Origin: Chryseobacterium taichungense
Lineage (GTDB): Bacteria > Bacteroidota > Bacteroidia > Flavobacteriales > Weeksellaceae
DNA length: 58,461 nucleotides
Direction: 5' to 3'
Assembly: GCF_900109935.1 (NCBI RefSeq)
Contig: NZ_FOBV01000014.1
Span: 1-58,461, forward strand
The notes under the pieces were generated by a model. That model was not told the origin of the DNA and ran no database searches. It saw nothing but the letters and a program-made list of their open reading frames with translations. The position numbers were made by a program, and so were the translations under genes. Of the stretch, positions 34,649 through 42,383 are shown piece by piece. The first letter of the stretch is position 1, and each line of letters opens with the position of its first letter.

Positions 34649-35482
34649 TTATCCGCCTACAAAGTCTCCTCCATTGATATGTATAATTTCTCCGGTAATA
34701 AAACTGGAATCCTGCGACGCCAAAAAAACATACGCCGGAGCCACTTCAGAAGGCTGTCCTGCTCTTTTCATCGGATTATCTTTTCCGAAATCTGAAACAT
34801 CATCAAAGGTTTCTTTCACCAAAGGCGTCCAGATCGGGCCCGGAGCTACTCCATTAACCAAAATATTCTTTTCAGCGATGTTCGTGGCCAGAGAGCGTAT
34901 AAATGTAGCAATGGCTCCTTTTGTGGATGAATAATCGATCAAATGATCACTGCCGCGATAAGCTGTAACAGAGGTTGTACATATAATACGGGAACCGCTG
35001 TCCATCAATTGCAAAGCATCCCTGGTGAAGGAGATCATCGAGATGATATTGGTATTAAAAGTCTCCTGAATCTGTTCATCGGAAATATTTTCAATATCAT
35101 CTTTTGGGAATTGTATTCCTGCGTTATTAACCAAGATATCCAGGGATTTCCATTCTTTTTTGATCCGCTGAAGGCATTTTTTCCGGAAATCTTTCTTTGA
35201 GATATCTCCTTTCAGTAAAAGACATTTCTGACCTTCTTTTTCTACCAGTCGTTGGGTTTCTTTAGCATCGTCATCACTTTCTTCGTAAATGATGGCAACC
35301 TCAGCACCTTCACGGGCGTAATGTACCGCCACTGCCTGACCTATACCGCTGTCACCTCCTGAGATCAATGCCTTTTTACCTGAAAGCTTTTCACTGCCTT
35401 TGTAATTTTCACGAATAATTTCGGGATACAGTCCTTCCTGAGGAACTTTAGATTTAGAATCTGACTTGTTCTGTGTTTTCAT
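34649..35482 (-). CDS. SDR-family oxidoreductase (YhdF/YdaD-like)
   Basis: A 277-residue short-chain dehydrogenase. The NAD(P) motif is GGDSGIG near residue 45, the structural motif NNAG follows (DILVNNAGIQFPKDD), and the catalytic Tyr-Lys pair is in YSSTKGAIATF, preceded by a Ser in TTSVTAYRG. The N-terminal extension (QEGLYPEIIRENYKGSEKLSGK) marks the general-stress SDR group of Bacillus YhdF/YdaD. I chose the ATG at 35482; an upstream ATG at 35512 is possible. Substrate unknown, in the same run of stress-like enzymes as the SRPBCC genes. Confidence 0.88.
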   Translation of the reverse strand: MKTQNKSDSKSKVPQEGLYPEIIRENYKGSEKLSGKKALISGGDSGIGQAVAVHYAREGAEVAIIYEESDDDAKETQRLVEKEGQKCLLLKGDISKKDFRKKCLQRIKKEWKSLDILVNNAGIQFPKDDIENISDEQIQETFNTNIISMISFTRDALQLMDSGSRIICTTSVTAYRGSDHLIDYSSTKGAIATFIRSLATNIAEKNILVNGVAPGPIWTPLVKETFDDVSDFGKDNPMKRAGQPSEVAPAYVFLASQDSSFITGEIIHINGGDFVGG

Positions 35483-35587
35483 AAGCAAATCTTTTTCTCT
35501 AATTATCATCAAACAGCAAGCCGAAGCTGAAAAAATATGGTAATCCGATAAAAGGACGAATTATATTTAAAAAACTTTTAACACCTA

Positions 35588-36454
35588 TTAAGAATTGTAA
35601 GCTTTTTCCAGATCTTTTATGACAATTTTCTGCATCCTCATCATCGCCTGAACAACTTTCTGTGCTTTCATTGGATCGGGATCGCTCATCAGCTGGATTA
35701 ATCTTTTAGGAACAATCTGCCAGCTGAATCCGAACTGATCTTTCAGCCAGCCGCACATGCTTTCTCTCCCTCCATTGGAAGTTAAAGTATTCCAATAATG
35801 ATCGGTCTGTTCCTGATCATCGGTCATAACAACCATCGATATGGCTTCATTAAAATCAAACTGGTGGTCATAAGAATTATCCATGCAGAAGAAACTGTAG
35901 TTATCAATAACAAAATGTGCGTGCTGGATGTGGTCAGGATCTTCTGTGGCAGGATGTCCTTCGCTTCCGTCTCCGTATTTCAGGATATTCCCGATCCTGG
36001 AATTCGGGAAGGTGTTGGTATATAATTTCATTGCCTGCATTGCTTTTCCGTTGTTCTCATGAATAAACATGAGCGTGGGAATAATTTTCTGTCCTGTCTG
36101 GTTTTCTCCCAGAAATATCTGCCACGTGACATCATATTTGTCCTTAAGCCAACCGTATTTTTTGCTCCAGGAATAAGAATCCAACGGCATTAGAGCCATT
36201 CCGCCGTCCATGAGTTCATTCCAGTATTTATCGACTTCATCTTCCGTTTCGCAAATGACCATAAAAGAAACGGAAGCGTTTTTTTTGAATTGAGGTCCGC
36301 CATTCAGCAGCATCATTTTCTGTCCGAAAAGTTCTATATTCATCACAACAGGGGTATCTGCCGTGATTTTTCCGTTAAATACTTTACAGTAAAATTCTGC
36401 AGATTCTTTAGCATTTTCATCATACCAGAAGCATGGAAAAATATTGTTGTTCAT
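35588..36454 (-). CDS. Double VOC/PhnB-like protein
   Basis: A 288-residue protein with two copies of the PhnB-type glyoxalase fold (about 1-125 and 130-280). Each has an N-terminal metal-site-like stretch (FPCFWYDENAKESAEFYCKVF and PTLMFIHENNGKAMQAMKLYTNTF) and the pattern W-LKDxxGxxWQI (GWLKDKYDVTWQIF, CGWLKDQFGFSWQIV). This is the 3-demethylubiquinone methyltransferase-like family of PF06983. Catalytic activity is unproven. A single-domain relative is encoded at 37523. Confidence 0.85.
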   Translation of the reverse strand: MNNNIFPCFWYDENAKESAEFYCKVFNGKITADTPVVMNIELFGQKMMLLNGGPQFKKNASVSFMVICETEDEVDKYWNELMDGGMALMPLDSYSWSKKYGWLKDKYDVTWQIFLGENQTGQKIIPTLMFIHENNGKAMQAMKLYTNTFPNSRIGNILKYGDGSEGHPATEDPDHIQHAHFVIDNYSFFCMDNSYDHQFDFNEAISMVVMTDDQEQTDHYWNTLTSNGGRESMCGWLKDQFGFSWQIVPKRLIQLMSDPDPMKAQKVVQAMMRMQKIVIKDLEKAYNS

Positions 36455-36503
36455 TGTTTTAAATTTAAATGATAATAATTATAGTTCTAATTGTTGTGCA
36501 TTT

Positions 36504-36740
36504 CTTTTAACGCAATGGCGCAAAGAATTTTTTTTAAATCATCATGTTGATTTCCGGGCGCAAAGGCTGAACTCCGTTCGTAAACCTACGGTTTATATTC
36601 AGCAAAAGATAGCGTTCTTAATAGTAAATTATGCATTTAATTTAACGCAAAGGCGCAAGGATTTTATTTGATGTTTAAGCCGCTTATTTTTTGTTCGCAA
36701 AGGCGTTTCACTCAGCAAATGATAGATGCTTTGATATTGA
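36504..36740. repeat. Dispersed intergenic repeat, two copies
   Basis: Copies at about 36504-36639 and 36640-36740 of the TTAACGC...GCAAAGGC...AGCAAA family. The first contains the inverted-repeat arms GGCTGAAC and ATTCAGC. Occupies most of the gap between the VOC gene and the 87-residue gene. Confidence 0.75.
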
Positions 36741-36765
36741 ATTACGCATTTTGGCTAACAGCAAG

Positions 36766-37029
36766 CTAACTTTCATTATTTTTAAAATAAATACCGTTTT
36801 CCATCATGTAAACTTTCAGCTTCTGCATTGTACTTTTATTGAAGCCGCACATCTGCTTGATTTCCTCTTCAGAGTAATCTGACAGCTTTTCCAGGGAATC
36901 AATTTTTTCTTTTTCAAGAGCTCTTCTGGCCGGCAGAGGAATGATACCCTGCAGAAAGCTTCCTTTCGCAGCATGACTCACCGCACAAACGGAATAGAGA
37001 CATTTTGCCATTATTACCAGATTGATCAT
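36766..37029 (-). CDS. Small helix-hairpin-helix-like protein
   Basis: An 87-residue protein whose C-terminal 50 residues (LPARRALEKEKIDSLEKLSDYSEEEIKQM, then GFNKSTMQKLKVYM) look like a helix-hairpin-helix or RNA-polymerase-alpha-C-terminal-type fold. The N-terminus (MINLVIMAKCLYSVCAVSHAAKGSF) is less convincing, and the Met at 37011 is another possible start. Such small proteins are usually linked to nucleic acid binding. It lies 16 nt downstream of an SRPBCC gene. Confidence 0.6.
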   Translation of the reverse strand: MINLVIMAKCLYSVCAVSHAAKGSFLQGIIPLPARRALEKEKIDSLEKLSDYSEEEIKQMCGFNKSTMQKLKVYMMENGIYFKNNES

Positions 37030-37045
37030 GACGGAAAGATGTTAT

Positions 37046-37459
37046 TTAATGGTTCTCGACATATTTATGGAAATTATTGAGAATCGCGTACCAGCCATCC
37101 CGTTGCATTTCCACAGGATTTTGCTTTTCAGGATCGAAAATCTCTGTCACTTTTGTGGTGTTTTCGTCTATTTTCTCAAAGATGACCTGCACTTTTCTAT
37201 GGTCTTCCGTATGATACGTGATATTTCTTTCGGGAATTATTTCATCATAAATTCCAACAAAATCAAATCCGAAACTGCCGTCTTTCGCCTGCATTCTCGT
37301 TTTAAATTTACCGCCTGGCTTTAAATCTACTTCAGCAGACGGGCATTCCCAGGTATCACTGGCAAAATTCCATTGGGTAATATGTTCGGGACCGTTGAAA
37401 TAGTCCCACACCTTTTGAACGGGTGCCAATATTGTAATATCAATGCTGATAGGTTCCAT
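37046..37459 (-). CDS. SRPBCC (AHSA1-like) domain protein 3
   Basis: A 137-residue SRPBCC protein. I chose the ATG at 37459, so that it opens MEPISIDITILAPVQKVWDYFN; an upstream ATG at 37501 would add 14 residues outside the domain. Typical features are HITQWNFASDTW and the C-terminal RDGWYAILNNFHKYV. This is the YndB/AHSA1 group. Third member of the domain family in this cluster; ligand unknown. Confidence 0.82.
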   Translation of the reverse strand: MEPISIDITILAPVQKVWDYFNGPEHITQWNFASDTWECPSAEVDLKPGGKFKTRMQAKDGSFGFDFVGIYDEIIPERNITYHTEDHRKVQVIFEKIDENTTKVTEIFDPEKQNPVEMQRDGWYAILNNFHKYVENH

Positions 37460-37522
37460 ATAAATGTTATTTGGTGTTACAAAAGGACAGCGTTCTGCCA
37501 TCTTTTACTTCTTAAAGATAAA

Positions 37523-37954
37523 CTATTTTGTGTATTCTTCATTATAATTCACCATCCAATGGATACCATATTTATCCTGAAAACTTCCGAAATAATCGCC
37601 CCAAAACTGATCTTCGATCGGCATTTCTATATTTCCACCTTCAGAAAGTCCCTTAAAAAGCCGGTCTGCTTCCTCTCTGGAATCCGGAAAAATGGAAACA
37701 TAATTATTATTTCCCACCGTAAGGGTCTGCCCAAAACTCGGAACGATATCGGAAGCCATCAGAAGATCGTTGCCAATAGGGAGCGCTATATGCATTACCC
37801 TGTTTTTCTCATCTTCCGATAAGTTTTCGGTGCCGGGAGCATTTCCCATTCTGTAGATTTCCCCGACAAACTCGCCGCCGAAAACAGATTTGTAAAAATT
37901 GAAAGCTTCTTCCGCTTTTCCGTCAAAATTTAAATAAGAATTTAATTTAGCCAT
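37523..37954 (-). CDS. VOC/PhnB-like protein
   Basis: A 143-residue single PhnB-type domain: LNSYLNFDGKAEEAFNFYKSVFGGEF, then HIALPIGNDLLMASD, and the hallmark W-GDYFGSFQDKYGIHWMVNYN. A close relative of each half of the protein at 35588. Some relatives act in antibiotic resistance or in phosphonate metabolism; neither can be claimed here. Confidence 0.85.
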   Translation of the reverse strand: MAKLNSYLNFDGKAEEAFNFYKSVFGGEFVGEIYRMGNAPGTENLSEDEKNRVMHIALPIGNDLLMASDIVPSFGQTLTVGNNNYVSIFPDSREEADRLFKGLSEGGNIEMPIEDQFWGDYFGSFQDKYGIHWMVNYNEEYTK

Positions 37955-38009
37955 GATTTTTATTTTTAATTATTATTGTATGATCCAAGATTTTATTTAA
38001 TATGTAGAA

Positions 38010-38165
38010 GGTTGCCTGTCAACTTACCCACCATCGTACGGTCAACACCTCGACTATCGTGCGGTATCGACACCCACACTCGAGCGAAGGACACCATGAC
38101 ACTCGGGCGGAGGACACACCACCTTTCGGGCGAGTGATGAGGTCACTTACGGGCGACGTCGTCGG
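38010..38165. repeat. GC-rich degenerate repeat region
   Basis: About six degenerate units of 21-25 nt, on the minus strand roughly GTGTCnnnCGCCCGAnnGTnG, clearly richer in G+C than all surrounding DNA. No reading frame of meaning and no CRISPR-like spacer pattern. It fills the gap between the VOC gene and the hydrolase gene. Confidence 0.6.
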
Positions 38166-38176
38166 CACCTTATTCA

Positions 38177-38959
38177 TTATTGTTTATTACTTAAAAACTT
38201 TTCAACTTCAGTTACGGTGAAATCAATTGATTTTCCGTCTATATTCCCTCCAAGATCTGCCATCATATAAGATCCGTGAGTTGCTGGAATAATCATTAAC
38301 TGTGAATCTTTTACCAGACGCCACATTTCGACTGTATGTTCTGGTTTTATAATATCCTTGTCACCTGAAATAAATAAAGTCGGTGACTGTATGCTTTTCA
38401 AGACCTCTTCACTCCAGTCTTCGAAAACCTGCATTCTTTTGCTGTCTTTATCAAACATATTTTCAAAGGCTGCAACGTCTGGATTTAAGCTTAAAAAATT
38501 ATTCTTCAAAGCTTCCGGCATTGAATCAAGACTAGCTTCTTTCATACTTTCAAAGAATCCGTCTATCATTCCGCTTTTTTTGTAGAACGCTGAAGCGACG
38601 ACGAGTTTTTCTACCATTCCGGGATAAAGATGCGCCACCTGCATGACGGTATTCCCGCCATTACTGAATCCCCAGAATGAAGCTTTTTTGATATTAATTT
38701 CTTCCAACAAAACAGCAATATCGTGAGCATCCTGTTCAAATGTTTCCGGAATATCGCGATGGCCGGATAATCCGTGATTCTGTAAGTCGATCCCGATTAA
38801 CTGAAATTTATTTTCCAGCCTTTCAATTACTTCTTTATAATCGAATAGAATGGAACCGCCTCCGCCATGAATCAGTACCAAAGGTTTTCCGGAACCATAA
38901 ATTTCATAATACATTTCGATTCCGTTACTGTATTTGTGTCCTTTTTCAATCGGATCCAT
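38177..38959 (-). CDS. Alpha/beta-fold hydrolase
   Basis: A 260-residue hydrolase. The oxyanion region is LVLIHGGGGSILFD, the nucleophile elbow WGFSNGGN has Ser as nucleophile, the Asp is in FISGDKDIIKPEHT and the His in PATHGSYM, giving a full triad. The substrate cannot be read from sequence. It starts 1 nt after the stop of the DinB gene, so the two are translated together. Confidence 0.87.
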   Translation of the reverse strand: MDPIEKGHKYSNGIEMYYEIYGSGKPLVLIHGGGGSILFDYKEVIERLENKFQLIGIDLQNHGLSGHRDIPETFEQDAHDIAVLLEEINIKKASFWGFSNGGNTVMQVAHLYPGMVEKLVVASAFYKKSGMIDGFFESMKEASLDSMPEALKNNFLSLNPDVAAFENMFDKDSKRMQVFEDWSEEVLKSIQSPTLFISGDKDIIKPEHTVEMWRLVKDSQLMIIPATHGSYMMADLGGNIDGKSIDFTVTEVEKFLSNKQ

Positions 38960-38960
38960 A

Positions 38961-39485
38961 TCAGTATTTCAGATCTTTATCAAAATTGTATTTCATTCCT
39001 TCATAGCCGAGTATTCTGCGCATTAATCCGATTTGTCCGCACAGGTAATCTTCGCGGCCAATGCACATTCCGACAAAGTTCAGAACAGTTTCCGGAAAGA
39101 AATCGATGTTCATTCCCATCGGAAAAGCTTTGTCTAAATCTTCATCCGATACTTGTAAAAGTTTATGATAAACAAGTGGTGAAATCTTGTGGAACGCATC
39201 TTTCAGCTGTTGTAAAGAGGGATATTTAAAATTTTCATTCAACGCTTTTCCCTGAAAGAAAAAATCTTTGAATTCGAATTCTTCCTTAAGTCCGAGAATA
39301 TAGCTTAAAGCATATCGCATATCGAGAAAATTTCCGGCCATCCAGATGATATGATTGGTTCTGCCTTCAATTCTTTTTAAAGCATCTTCCTCTGAAATTC
39401 CATCAAGAACCATCAGGAAATTTTGGCTGTGACTACGAAATGCAGGAATAATAATGTCCAGCTTATTTGATGTTGGTGTGTCCAT
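38961..39485 (-). CDS. DinB-family protein
   Basis: A 174-residue four-helix protein of the DinB/YfiT superfamily. The conserved opening helix contains FRSHSQNFLMVLDGISEEDALKRIEGRTNHIIWMAGNFLDMRY, in which the second His is in the usual metal-ligand place. The C-terminal helix with GREDYLCGQIGLMRRILGY may supply the third. Such proteins are thiol transferases or of unknown role. Co-transcribed with the hydrolase gene downstream. Confidence 0.78.
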   Translation of the reverse strand: MDTPTSNKLDIIIPAFRSHSQNFLMVLDGISEEDALKRIEGRTNHIIWMAGNFLDMRYALSYILGLKEEFEFKDFFFQGKALNENFKYPSLQQLKDAFHKISPLVYHKLLQVSDEDLDKAFPMGMNIDFFPETVLNFVGMCIGREDYLCGQIGLMRRILGYEGMKYNFDKDLKY

Positions 39486-39514
39486 AATTTTTAGAAGTTA
39501 AGTTGAATTTAAAA

Positions 39515-39919
39515 TTATGAAGGGATCTGAGAAGGATCTGCAAAGATGACATTCCAGCCATGACCATTGATATCCCAGAAGGAATTCTGATACATCCATC
39601 CGTGATCCTGAGGCTCTTCGTGCTGTGTCGCCCCGTTGGCTACCGCGGCGTTTACTACCTCGTCGACTTCTTCGCGGCTGTTTAAACCGATAGCCACCAA
39701 AACCTGCGTTGTATCGCCTTTCGGGACCGGCCTTTCAGAAAAGGTTTCGAAAAATTCTTCAGTGAGAAACATGACAGAAATATTGTCGCTCAGGATAATG
39801 CAAACTGCTCTTTCATCAGAAATCTGCTCATTGATGGAAAATCCCAGATTCGTCCAGAACTCTTTTGTCTTCTGAATATCTTTTACCGGAAGGTTGACGT
39901 AGATTTGATTGACTTTCAT
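39515..39919 (-). CDS. VOC-family protein (glyoxalase/bleomycin-resistance fold)
   Basis: A 134-residue protein opening MKVNQIYVNLPVKDIQKTKEFWTNLGF, the first VOC motif, and ending in SFWDINGHGWNVIFADPSQ. I chose the ATG at 39919, supported by a TAATTTTG box about 30 nt upstream; a longer frame starts at 39952. The YIND-like lactoylglutathione subgroup is a plausible relative; the ligand is unknown. Confidence 0.82.
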   Translation of the reverse strand: MKVNQIYVNLPVKDIQKTKEFWTNLGFSINEQISDERAVCIILSDNISVMFLTEEFFETFSERPVPKGDTTQVLVAIGLNSREEVDEVVNAAVANGATQHEEPQDHGWMYQNSFWDINGHGWNVIFADPSQIPS

Positions 39920-39949
39920 TTTTGTAATTTTTAATGTTAAGCTGTTAAC

Positions 39950-39957
39950 CAAAATTA
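39950..39957 (-). promoter_or_regulatory. -7 box TAATTTTG of the VOC gene
   Basis: Perfect TAnnTTTG on the minus strand about 30 nt upstream of the ATG at 39919, supporting that start and a leader of about 25 nt. A TTG lies 17 nt upstream. Confidence 0.5.
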
Positions 39958-39996
39958 CCGAGTTACAATGAAAGTCAACTTGCCATAAGGCAAGAT

Positions 39997-40587
39997 TTAA
40001 ATTTTCCTGGGATGCGAGACAAGCTCTTTACGGATGCGGCTTAATGAAGTATCTGTGACCCCGAGATAGGAGGCGATCTGCTTCAGGGGTGCAAATTGAA
40101 TGACGTAAGGTTTCTGCTCCAAAAGATTAAGATAACGTTTGGTAGCAGAAAGGGTAAACATTTCTACTGAACGCTGTTTTCCGATAAAAAGCTGCTGAGA
40201 CATCCATGCCCTTCCCCATTCCCTGAGATTCGGGATCTTGTGAAAAAGTTCCTGGAAAGTGTCGAAATCCATCTTCCAGCATTCGCAGTCGGTAATGCAG
40301 ACAATATTTTCCTGTGAAGGAATTCGCTGAAACAGGGATGACACTTCAATGATGATTTCATTGTCTACGAAAAAATTGGTGGTCACCTCATTTCCGTTAA
40401 AGTCATTGACAAATGACCGGGCAAGACCTTTTTCAAGAATATAATATTCATTGGCCGTTTTTTCTTCTTTGAGAATAAAATCACCTTTATGAAAAGTAAT
40501 CTTCTCATGAGCATTAAAAATTTCCTGAAGCTCTTCAGGTAAGAAAAACGGGAATTCATAGCAAATTTCCAGGGCTTTACTGATCAT
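39997..40587 (-). CDS. Crp/Fnr-family transcription regulator
   Basis: A 196-residue regulator with an N-terminal cyclic-nucleotide-binding-like barrel (FHKGDFILKEEKTANEYYILEKGLARSFV). The C-terminal helix-turn-helix (PLKQIASYLGVTDTSLSRIRKEL) matches Bacteroidetes Crp relatives that lack strict cAMP binding. No Fe-S cysteines of the FNR type are seen; two Cys at CITDCECW are in another place. It is the most upstream gene of the minus-strand run 33006-40587 and a candidate regulator of it. Confidence 0.88.
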   Translation of the reverse strand: MISKALEICYEFPFFLPEELQEIFNAHEKITFHKGDFILKEEKTANEYYILEKGLARSFVNDFNGNEVTTNFFVDNEIIIEVSSLFQRIPSQENIVCITDCECWKMDFDTFQELFHKIPNLREWGRAWMSQQLFIGKQRSVEMFTLSATKRYLNLLEQKPYVIQFAPLKQIASYLGVTDTSLSRIRKELVSHPRKI

Positions 40588-40811
40588 CAGACAATGTTTT
40601 TATTGGTTTTAAAAATAGAATTTTTATGGGAACTGGTGAAGAGAATTTTTATATTTTGTTGAAACAGTTATAGAGCTCCTTTTAATAATGGTATTTTAAT
40701 GAGATCTTTTGGCAGGCTCAGGATGACACCGCTCATACTAACCGAAGATTGGAACTTTTTTTCAACTGGTTTAATATAACAACGATGGAAAATAATTTAT
40801 AATTTAGCGTT

Positions 40812-41726
40812 ATGAAACAGACATTTAGATTTAATTCACTTTCAGAATTTCATGCGTTCTGTAACCTTCCCAACCCGGAACATCCCTTGATCAGCCTTAT
40901 TGATTACAGCAAGGTAAAGTATCCTGTCAATGACACAGAGCTCAAGTGGATCCAGAATTTCTATTCGGTCGGACTGAAACGGAATGTCAATGCCAAATTC
41001 AATTATGGCCAGCAGGAATATGATTTTGATTCCGGTGTTTTATGCTTTGTTTCGCCGCTTCAGTTTCTGAGCCTTGAAATGAAACCTGATGTGGAAGTGG
41101 AACCGACGGGGTATCTGTTGCTCATTCACCCGGATTTTCTTTGGGGAACTTCACTGATCAAGAAAATAAAGTCGTACGAATTTTTCAGCTACCAGATCAA
41201 TGAAGCGCTTTTTCTCTCGGATAAGGAAGAGAAAATTATCGTTGATCTTTTTAAAAATATTGAAAAAGAGTACCAGAATAATACGGATAAATTCACTCAG
41301 GAACTGATTGTTGCCCAGCTCGAGCTTTTCCTGATTTACGCTGAGCGTTTTTATGAGCGGCAGTTCTTCACCCGCAAAAAATCCAGCCACGAATTGCTGG
41401 AGAAGTTTGAGGATGTTCTTTCACAGCACTTCAATAACGGAAACCTGCTGGAAAAAGGGATTCCTTCCGTAAAATCCATCGCCGAGCAACTGAATATTTC
41501 ACCCAATTATCTAAGCAGTCTACTTCGCATTCACACGCAACAAAACACGCAGCAGCACATTCAGAATAAGCTGATCGATCTCGCAAAAGAACGTCTGAGT
41601 ACAACCAATCTTTCGGTGAGTGAAATTGCTTATGAGCTTGGTTTTGAGCATCCGCAGTCTTTCAGTAAGTTGTTTAAGCAGAAGGTGAAGCAGTCGCCGG
41701 GGGAGTTTAGGAGGGCGTTTAATTGA
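40812..41726 (+). CDS. AraC-family transcription regulator
   Basis: A 304-residue regulator. The N-terminal part (about 1-190) is an AraC-type sensor domain; the C-terminal part has the two helix-turn-helix units SIAEQLNISPNYLSSLLRIHT and SVSEIAYELGFEHPQSFSKLFKQKVKQSPGEFRR, typical of the family. It is divergent from the Crp-type gene, 224 nt away. The effector is unknown. Confidence 0.9.
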   Translation: MKQTFRFNSLSEFHAFCNLPNPEHPLISLIDYSKVKYPVNDTELKWIQNFYSVGLKRNVNAKFNYGQQEYDFDSGVLCFVSPLQFLSLEMKPDVEVEPTGYLLLIHPDFLWGTSLIKKIKSYEFFSYQINEALFLSDKEEKIIVDLFKNIEKEYQNNTDKFTQELIVAQLELFLIYAERFYERQFFTRKKSSHELLEKFEDVLSQHFNNGNLLEKGIPSVKSIAEQLNISPNYLSSLLRIHTQQNTQQHIQNKLIDLAKERLSTTNLSVSEIAYELGFEHPQSFSKLFKQKVKQSPGEFRRAFN

Positions 41727-41767
41727 GATATGTAAGCATCTTATTTAAAGCTTTAATAATTAATTTG

Positions 41768-41775
41768 TACTTTTG
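41768..41775 (+). promoter_or_regulatory. -7 box TACTTTTG of the toxin-antitoxin pair
   Basis: A perfect TAnnTTTG with 17 nt between the box and the antitoxin ATG. Confidence 0.5.
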
Positions 41776-41792
41776 ATTTAAATATATCAGTC

Positions 41793-42029
41793 ATGGATAT
41801 TCAAACGAGAAAATTAAACCTCATCACTTATCTTGCTCAATTGCAGGACGAGAGATTTTTTAATGAAATTGAAGAATATATCTTATCTAAAGTGGAAAAG
41901 GAAGATCATACCAGACCTTTTTCAATTGAAGAACTAAATAAGCGAATTGATCAATCATTAGAAGATTCTAAAAATGACAGAATTATTGAGTCTAATGACT
42001 TACTTTCAGAAATAAAGCAATGGCAATAA
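41793..42029 (+). CDS. Antitoxin of a type II pair
   Basis: A 78-residue acidic protein with an N-terminal helical, possibly DNA-binding part (TRKLNLITYLAQLQDERFFNEIEEYIL) and a charged C-terminal half (HTRPFSIEELNKRIDQSLEDS) likely to wrap the toxin. It precedes and overlaps the toxin gene by 10 nt, the normal layout. Recognised by context, not by strong motif. Confidence 0.7.
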   Translation: MDIQTRKLNLITYLAQLQDERFFNEIEEYILSKVEKEDHTRPFSIEELNKRIDQSLEDSKNDRIIESNDLLSEIKQWQ

Positions 42030-42337
42030 AAATATTCTGGACAAATTTTGCAAAGAAACAGCTTAGAAATATTTTTGACTATTATAAACTAAAAGCCAAC
42101 ATGAAAGTTGCAAACAAGCTTATTGTTGGAATTGTAAATAAAGCAAATACTCTTGATTTTCAAAAAGAAATAGGACAAAAAGAAGAGTTGCTCTTAACCA
42201 GAAAAGAAAACTTCAGATATTTGGTTTATAAAAATTATAAAATCATTTATTGGTTTAATCAAGGAAAAAACCGAATTGAAATTACTGATGTTTTTGACGC
42301 AAGACAAAATCCTATTAAAATAGAAGAAAGACAATAG
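42020..42337 (+). CDS. RelE/ParE-family toxin
   Basis: A 105-residue protein of the RelE/ParE fold: FWTNFAKKQLRNIFDYYKLKANMKVANKLIVGI, then NFRYLVYKNYKIIYWFNQGKNRIEITDVFDARQNPIKI, with the usual final strand and Arg. The toxin inhibits gyrase (ParE) or cuts mRNA (RelE); which one cannot be told. Partner of the gene directly upstream. Confidence 0.85.
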   Translation: MAIKIFWTNFAKKQLRNIFDYYKLKANMKVANKLIVGIVNKANTLDFQKEIGQKEELLLTRKENFRYLVYKNYKIIYWFNQGKNRIEITDVFDARQNPIKIEERQ

Positions 42338-42344
42338 ACAACAA

Positions 42345-42372
42345 AAAAAGAGAAGCTAAAAAACTTCTCTTT
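42345..42372. terminator. Bidirectional terminator between toxin and gldG
   Basis: AAAAGAGAAG/CTTCTCTTTT stem with an 8-nt loop between convergent genes, with flanking A and T runs. Confidence 0.85.
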
Positions 42373-42383
42373 TTCTATATCCT

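Noticed and set aside
38010..38165. Minus-strand open frame across the GC-rich region
   Set aside because: The frame is short, has no start context, and its Cys/Trp-rich product looks like chance in GC-rich DNA.
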